Below are positions 60,210 to 64,000 of a DNA stretch of 64,000 nucleotides, one piece after another. The stretch covers positions 2,604,001 to 2,668,000 of the forward strand of contig NZ_JAGTUT010000001.1 in the NCBI RefSeq assembly GCF_025685605.1. Direction: 5' to 3'. Made by a program: the position numbers and the translations under genes. Every line of letters begins with the position of its first letter. Within the stretch, counting starts at the first letter, position 1. This stretch comes from Granulicella arctica. Lineage in GTDB: Bacteria > Acidobacteriota > Terriglobia > Terriglobales > Acidobacteriaceae. The notes beneath the pieces were generated by a model that saw nothing but the letters and a program-made list of their open reading frames with translations, did no database searches and was not told the origin of the DNA.

Positions 60210-61100
60210 ATGATTAAAGGAATAACGCTCGTCCACTCCGTCGCCTCTGCCGACGCGCGGAGCCTTGCGATGGACAGGCTTGGTAGTCTCTTTGAGACCC
60301 TCGGCTTTGAATCCGGTAAAGGTTGGCAGGACGATCAGCGACGTGGTGCAGCGTTTCTCGCTCCTCTCGGAAACATTGAACTGGTCACGGGCCGTACTCC
60401 AGCCGTTCCGCCATTGCTTATCGAAGTTACACAGTTAGATCATGTCCACACCGCGGTCCAGCAGTGGATGCTCACCGAACATCGCACCGAGGAGGTAGAG
60501 ACACTCCTTTCTGCCCCTGAGCTCACACACTGGAACTCCCGCCTCTTCACGGCGCAACTGACCTCAGAGCTGCGAGTGGGCTTCTGGCAGTCTGAGAATC
60601 CTCTGCATGGCAGGCCTCTCGCGATTGAAGGAGATCTCGACGCCCATGGAATGCGGTTCGCAATCATAACAACGCGCTGGAACACCGTCATCACTGATCG
60701 TCTACTGCAGGGTTCGCTCGATGCTCTCTATCGAAGCGGAGCTGCGAAGCAAGATGTCGAGATTGTTCGTGTCCCCGGAGCCTGGGAGATCCCAAACGCT
60801 GCCCGGACGCTTGCGGAGTCGAAGAAGTTTGATGCGATTGTCACATTAGGATGCCTTCTTCGCGGTGAAACAGCTCATTACGAGGCTATCTATACGGAGG
60901 TAGCCCGCGGGATCGGCCAGTCTCAGCAGGAGACAGGTGTTCCCCATGCCTTTGGTGTCCTTACCTGCGAGACACTCGAGCAGGCACTTGACCGTGCCGG
61001 GTTGAAGGCCGGTAACAAGGGCTTCGAGGCAGCGATTGCCGCCATCGAGATGGTCTCGATCCAGCGTAAACTTCGCGCACCAGATCAGGCGGCATCCTAA
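60210..61100 (+). CDS. ribH: 6,7-dimethyl-8-ribityllumazine synthase with extra N-terminal VOC-like domain
   Basis: The C-terminal 160 residues are lumazine synthase of riboflavin synthesis: AIEGDLDAHGMRFAIITTRWN, VPGAWEIPNAARTLA, GCLLRGETAHYEAIYTEVARGI (the catalytic His in TAHYE), FGVLTCETLEQALDRAG and NKGFEAAIAAIEMV. Normal RibH is about 150-160 residues; this one has about 135 extra N-terminal residues. That part (FETLGFESGKGWQDDQRRGAAFLAPLGNIELVTGRT...LLIEVTQLDHVHTAVQQWM...SELRVGFWQ) looks like a VOC/glyoxalase-type alpha-beta domain, in the same frame with no stop. ATG 60210 starts it; an internal ATG at 60651 could give a RibH-only product. nusB follows, overlapping. Confidence 0.88.
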   Translation: MIKGITLVHSVASADARSLAMDRLGSLFETLGFESGKGWQDDQRRGAAFLAPLGNIELVTGRTPAVPPLLIEVTQLDHVHTAVQQWMLTEHRTEEVETLLSAPELTHWNSRLFTAQLTSELRVGFWQSENPLHGRPLAIEGDLDAHGMRFAIITTRWNTVITDRLLQGSLDALYRSGAAKQDVEIVRVPGAWEIPNAARTLAESKKFDAIVTLGCLLRGETAHYEAIYTEVARGIGQSQQETGVPHAFGVLTCETLEQALDRAGLKAGNKGFEAAIAAIEMVSIQRKLRAPDQAAS

Positions 61101-61522
61101 TGGGAACCCGCCGCAAGTCACGCGAACTTACCATGCAGATGCTCTTTCAGGGCGATCTCGGCAAACAGACCCCTGATGAGGTACGCAAACTATTCTGGCC
61201 CTCACGCGACGATGTCGACGCTGAGACCCGAGGATTTGCCGAAGATATCTACCGTGTCGCTACCTCTCGGCTGGTCGAGATAGATGGCATCATCGAGCAA
61301 CACTCACAGAACTGGCGCATAGAGCGCATGCCCGTAGTCGACCGCAATCTTCTACGTGCAGCGATTGCCGAGATGCTGGGTTATCCGAGCACGCCTGCGC
61401 CAATCATCATCAATGAAAGTCTGGAGATAGCGCGCCGGTATGCCGCACCTGAGTCGATCCACTTCCTGAACGGAGTGCTTGATGCTGTAGCTCGGGAACT
61501 GCTCAAGAAACGTCTCGCGTAA
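61100..61522 (+). CDS. nusB: transcription antitermination factor NusB
   Basis: NusB binds boxA RNA with NusE (S10) and supports rRNA antitermination. The 140-residue protein shows GTRRKSRELTMQMLFQGDL, FAEDIYRVATSRLVEIDGIIEQHSQNWRIERMPVVDRNLLRAAIAEML and PAPIIINESLEIARRYAAPESIHFLNGVLDAVAREL. ATG 61100 shares its A with the ribH stop (TAATG), and the ribH-nusB order is common. Confidence 0.95.
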   Translation: MGTRRKSRELTMQMLFQGDLGKQTPDEVRKLFWPSRDDVDAETRGFAEDIYRVATSRLVEIDGIIEQHSQNWRIERMPVVDRNLLRAAIAEMLGYPSTPAPIIINESLEIARRYAAPESIHFLNGVLDAVARELLKKRLA

Positions 61523-61540
61523 TCGATTCATCTACAGGAC

Positions 61541-61576
61541 GCACAAAGGCCCTCTCTTTGGAGAGGGCCTTTGTGC
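61541..61576. terminator. 16-bp perfect inverted repeat between nusB and the Ig-like lipoprotein gene
   Basis: GCACAAAGGCCCTCTC (61541-61556) pairs perfectly with 61561-61576 around the loop TTTG. The stem carries AAAGG...CCTTT near its base in both directions, so it can serve as a bidirectional terminator for the two convergent genes, though T-runs are short. Confidence 0.8.
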
Positions 61577-61590
61577 GCACTGACAACAGC

Positions 61591-63939
61591 TTACGTCGTC
61601 TTGCGTGGCTTCTGAACCATTAGGTTCGGGATCGCAATGGTCCCCGTACCGCCGGTGTTAGGTGCAAGGGGGAGGTTGGGAGCAATCGTCTTAGAGTCTG
61701 TCAGTGTGCTCCCTGCTGCAGGGCGTGTAATCAGATGAACGAGATTATCTCCAGATGTTCCGGCATAGAACGTGAAGTTATCCGTGCTCCACACCCCAGC
61801 TACGGGGGCCGTCGCCGTTCCCGAAAGCTTGATATTGGTCAAGGCCCCCGGGGTAGCCGTACCTGCAACTGCCGGTGCGTAAGCCGGTAATACGCCTCCC
61901 GTTCCCGTGTAAGTTACGACTGCAGCAGTGGAATCGGAGGTCGGAAAAACACCGGTGATCGTGACCGGCACAATGCCTGTAAGAGCAGTTGTTGTGAAAG
62001 GCGTTGAGGTGCCACCGGTCGAAAACTGCTGCGTAGCAAGCGGACATTGCTGAGCAGGGAGAGTGACCTGTAAATCGCTGAGCAGCCCTGTCGATGCGGC
62101 AGCTCCGATGATATGCCGTCCGTCATTCGTAGCTGCGATTCTGTCCGTGGCTGTTGTGACCTGATCCGCCTGCGGATTGAAGACATTTGCAACTGTCGTC
62201 TGTCCATTGGTAGTGCTAAGCGTACTGCTCGGGCAGTACGTGACAGCCCGGGTAGTCGCACCAGCAAAATAGGCTCCTACACTCGGCACCGTTACTGCAA
62301 CATCCAGTGGGGTGTTGCCAGCTGTCGGATTCGGTGATGGGCTTGTGGGTGTGATGTTGTTCCAACCGGTAAACGTCGAGTACACAAGCAGTTGATCGCC
62401 AGCCGTGATGTACACCGTCTGTGAGTCGGGCGTCCACTGCGCGTGCGTCCCAATGCCGCCGAACTGCGTAATCACACCGCCAGCGGCTGCTTCCAGGTAG
62501 ATCAATTTTTTGATTGGATCTGCGATGACAACTGTCGCGTTATCGGGCGAAACTGCGAGCACCGTTCCCGGAACCGATACATCTTCACGCGTTACGCCAT
62601 CCGTTGTAGCACTCACAACCATCAGTTCGGTAGAGCTACCCATGTAGATGGATGTTCCATCCACGCTGATGACCATCGAGTTTGGAACATATGGAAGCTG
62701 GACCGGAGCGCCCAACGTCGTTGTCGTAAAGTCGACGGGTACAAGATAGCGAGACTGCGTGCTTGCAAGGTAGAGGAGGGTGCTATTTGCTCCCGGCGTC
62801 GTGATGCCGATCGGGTTTGAAGTAGCCGGCTTTCCGTTACCCAGGAAACCAATCTGGTTGAAAGGAGAAGGATTGCATGTTGGCGGCTGGCAGATCGCCG
62901 TAATCGATGCGCCGCCTGGAAAGGAAGGAGTAATAATGCCGCCTGCAGCCGCGGGAATTGTTGTTGGCGTAGTCGAAACGTACTCCAGCGCAAGTCCGGT
63001 AAGAACGGTATTGTTCTGATCGAGAACTGTAGCTACCAGCGGCTGAGCGAAGTTCTGATTCACTGTGATGTTGGTTGCCGTCGTATTCGGCACATTCAAC
63101 TTGATGCTGGTCGGTGGGCATGTCGAGAAGAAACCTGCAGAACTGCCGGCGTTTGAAACACTTGCGGTAATAACAGTAGAACCAGGCTGCTGCGCCGTAG
63201 CCACACCGTTCTGATCGATGGCAACGATTCCTGCCGTCTGCGCCGCGAATGTTAGGTGTCCCGCCTGGCAACTGATATTGGAACTTGCCGTACCTGCTCC
63301 TGCAAAGACTCGCGCCACCAACTGACCCGTGCTTCCCTGCGAGAGGCAGGCGGTGCCATTGTACGGAGTCGCTGTGATCGTATTCGCAGAGGCAAGTGGG
63401 CAGCAATTCGAGGTTGGATCTGTCGTACAGTCGGCCGTCGGCGCTCCAAGCACAATGCTGGTGACCACTGGATGCGTAAATACTGGTATTGGATTGCTCG
63501 TCACGCCGTTCGCTTCGGCGGTCAGATACGTCATAGAATTGCTCGCGTTCGGGTTTGTCGGCGGCGTACACACTGTGAAATCAGGAATGACGTTGAGACT
63601 ACGATTCCATGTGCCCGCGCATAGTGCACCATTCGCAGGATTCACATCAACAATCGACACATTACGCGACCCATAGGTAAATGCCGATACGCTGACCGCG
63701 GTACCCTTGCAATCGGTACCTTGCGGTGTGGTCAATTGGCCGATCTGTCCGTAATTTAGAGAGATCCCATACGTGAGCGGCTGCAGCACGATACTGTTCA
63801 ACTGCCCTACTACAACGCCACCGTCGCCGCTGCTTGCATTGCAGAAGACAACCGGATTCTTTTTCCCGCAACCAGACATCGAGATGCCAAATGGAACCGA
63901 GACCAACAACAAAACGAGTAACGTGACGAACCGACGCAT
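61591..63939 (-). CDS. large Ig-like/beta-propeller lipoprotein
   Basis: A 782-residue surface-type protein with a lipoprotein signal (MRRFVTLLVLLLVSVPFGISMSGC, Cys24). The first half contains several Ser/Thr/Asn-rich Ig-like or BIG2-type repeats, for example ASNSMTYLTAEANGVTSNPIPVF and AGIVAIDQNGVATAQQPGSTVITASVSN. The second half has propeller-like repeats such as PNSMVISVDGTSIYMGSSTELMVVSATTDG, TVLAVSPDNATVVIADPIKKLIYLEAAAGG and HAQWTPDSQTVYITAGDQLLVYS. The function is unknown; ligand binding or adhesion at the cell surface is the usual inference. Confidence 0.85.
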   Translation of the reverse strand: MRRFVTLLVLLLVSVPFGISMSGCGKKNPVVFCNASSGDGGVVVGQLNSIVLQPLTYGISLNYGQIGQLTTPQGTDCKGTAVSVSAFTYGSRNVSIVDVNPANGALCAGTWNRSLNVIPDFTVCTPPTNPNASNSMTYLTAEANGVTSNPIPVFTHPVVTSIVLGAPTADCTTDPTSNCCPLASANTITATPYNGTACLSQGSTGQLVARVFAGAGTASSNISCQAGHLTFAAQTAGIVAIDQNGVATAQQPGSTVITASVSNAGSSAGFFSTCPPTSIKLNVPNTTATNITVNQNFAQPLVATVLDQNNTVLTGLALEYVSTTPTTIPAAAGGIITPSFPGGASITAICQPPTCNPSPFNQIGFLGNGKPATSNPIGITTPGANSTLLYLASTQSRYLVPVDFTTTTLGAPVQLPYVPNSMVISVDGTSIYMGSSTELMVVSATTDGVTREDVSVPGTVLAVSPDNATVVIADPIKKLIYLEAAAGGVITQFGGIGTHAQWTPDSQTVYITAGDQLLVYSTFTGWNNITPTSPSPNPTAGNTPLDVAVTVPSVGAYFAGATTRAVTYCPSSTLSTTNGQTTVANVFNPQADQVTTATDRIAATNDGRHIIGAAASTGLLSDLQVTLPAQQCPLATQQFSTGGTSTPFTTTALTGIVPVTITGVFPTSDSTAAVVTYTGTGGVLPAYAPAVAGTATPGALTNIKLSGTATAPVAGVWSTDNFTFYAGTSGDNLVHLITRPAAGSTLTDSKTIAPNLPLAPNTGGTGTIAIPNLMVQKPRKTT

Positions 63940-64000
63940 TAAACCTCCCCGCCCAACCCGAACCTCAGTCGGACGGTCTTACTGCAAACGCTGAATTCCT

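Overview
This 64 kb window is chromosomal DNA of a high-GC acidobacterium, most likely class Terriglobia, family Acidobacteriaceae (Granulicella, Edaphobacter or Terriglobus type). The inference rests on gene content: a VWFA-related protein of the acidobacterial kind, a very large carboxypeptidase-regulatory/TonB-dependent outer-membrane protein in the same operon, Gram-negative Kdo/lipid A genes, dense coding on both strands with many 1-4 bp overlaps, frequent TTG starts and short interspersed repeats between genes. I saw no rRNA, tRNA, CRISPR array, transposase or prophage.

Layout. 1-1811: 3' part of a B12-dependent ribonucleotide reductase (nrdJ), closed by a strong terminator. 1879-3575: an AT-rich foreign-looking gene whose C-terminus carries a PD-(D/E)xK nuclease signature. 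3659-5815: small unknown genes, a YXWGXW-repeat protein and kdsC. 5849-10423: lhr helicase plus a tiny cysteine-rich DUF5522-like gene. 10427-17855 (minus): operon of DUF5666, TonB-type receptor, VWFA and TPR proteins. 17988-21214: VIT1/CCC1 transporter and the ergothioneine pair egtB-egtD. 21211-22905 (minus): moeA-moaC. 22970-25212 (minus): TPR protein; DUF2007-queC. 25233-30165 (minus): waaA-lpxK, a heptosyltransferase-like gene, an isoprenylcysteine methyltransferase-like gene and a DUF3108 lipoprotein. 30224-34087: secreted unknown, GNAT, two coupled unknowns, trmFO. 34438-36396: der with a long basic N-terminal extension. 36505-38056: PIN toxin-antitoxin pair and a YciI-like/MarR operon with a 44-bp perfect palindrome at its start. 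38193-41845: dinG-like helicase and a GAF-PAS-GGDEF cyclase. 41833-45971: DUF2961 (GH172-type) protein, M20 amidohydrolase, Tat-exported lactonase, small membrane protein. 46383-47451: queD-queE. 47448-48884: ECF sigma factor with a candidate membrane partner and a divergent DUF6249-like gene, controlled by two back-to-back ECF-type promoters. 48933-51286: GT60-like protein and a purine nucleoside permease-like protein. 51287-57870 (minus): a five-gene carotenoid operon (two CrtN/CrtP-type desaturases/oxidases, aldehyde dehydrogenase, acyltransferase, glycosyltransferase). 58043-60164 (minus): DUF1440 protein, lipoprotein, enoyl-CoA hydratase. 60210-61522: an N-terminally extended ribH and nusB. 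61591-63939 (minus): large Ig-like/beta-propeller lipoprotein.

How the genes work together. kdsC, waaA, lpxK and the GT9 gene supply Kdo-lipid A and inner core. queC and queD-queE, at two loci, cover most of preQ0 synthesis. egtB-egtD are the core of ergothioneine synthesis. The carotenoid operon has the gene set expected for a staphyloxanthin-like glycosylated, acylated C30 carotenoic acid, but lacks the dehydrosqualene-forming step, which must lie elsewhere. The points most worth a second look are the AT-rich nuclease-like gene, the carotenoid operon, the divergent ECF promoters, the 44-bp palindrome and the RibH with an extra N-terminal domain.
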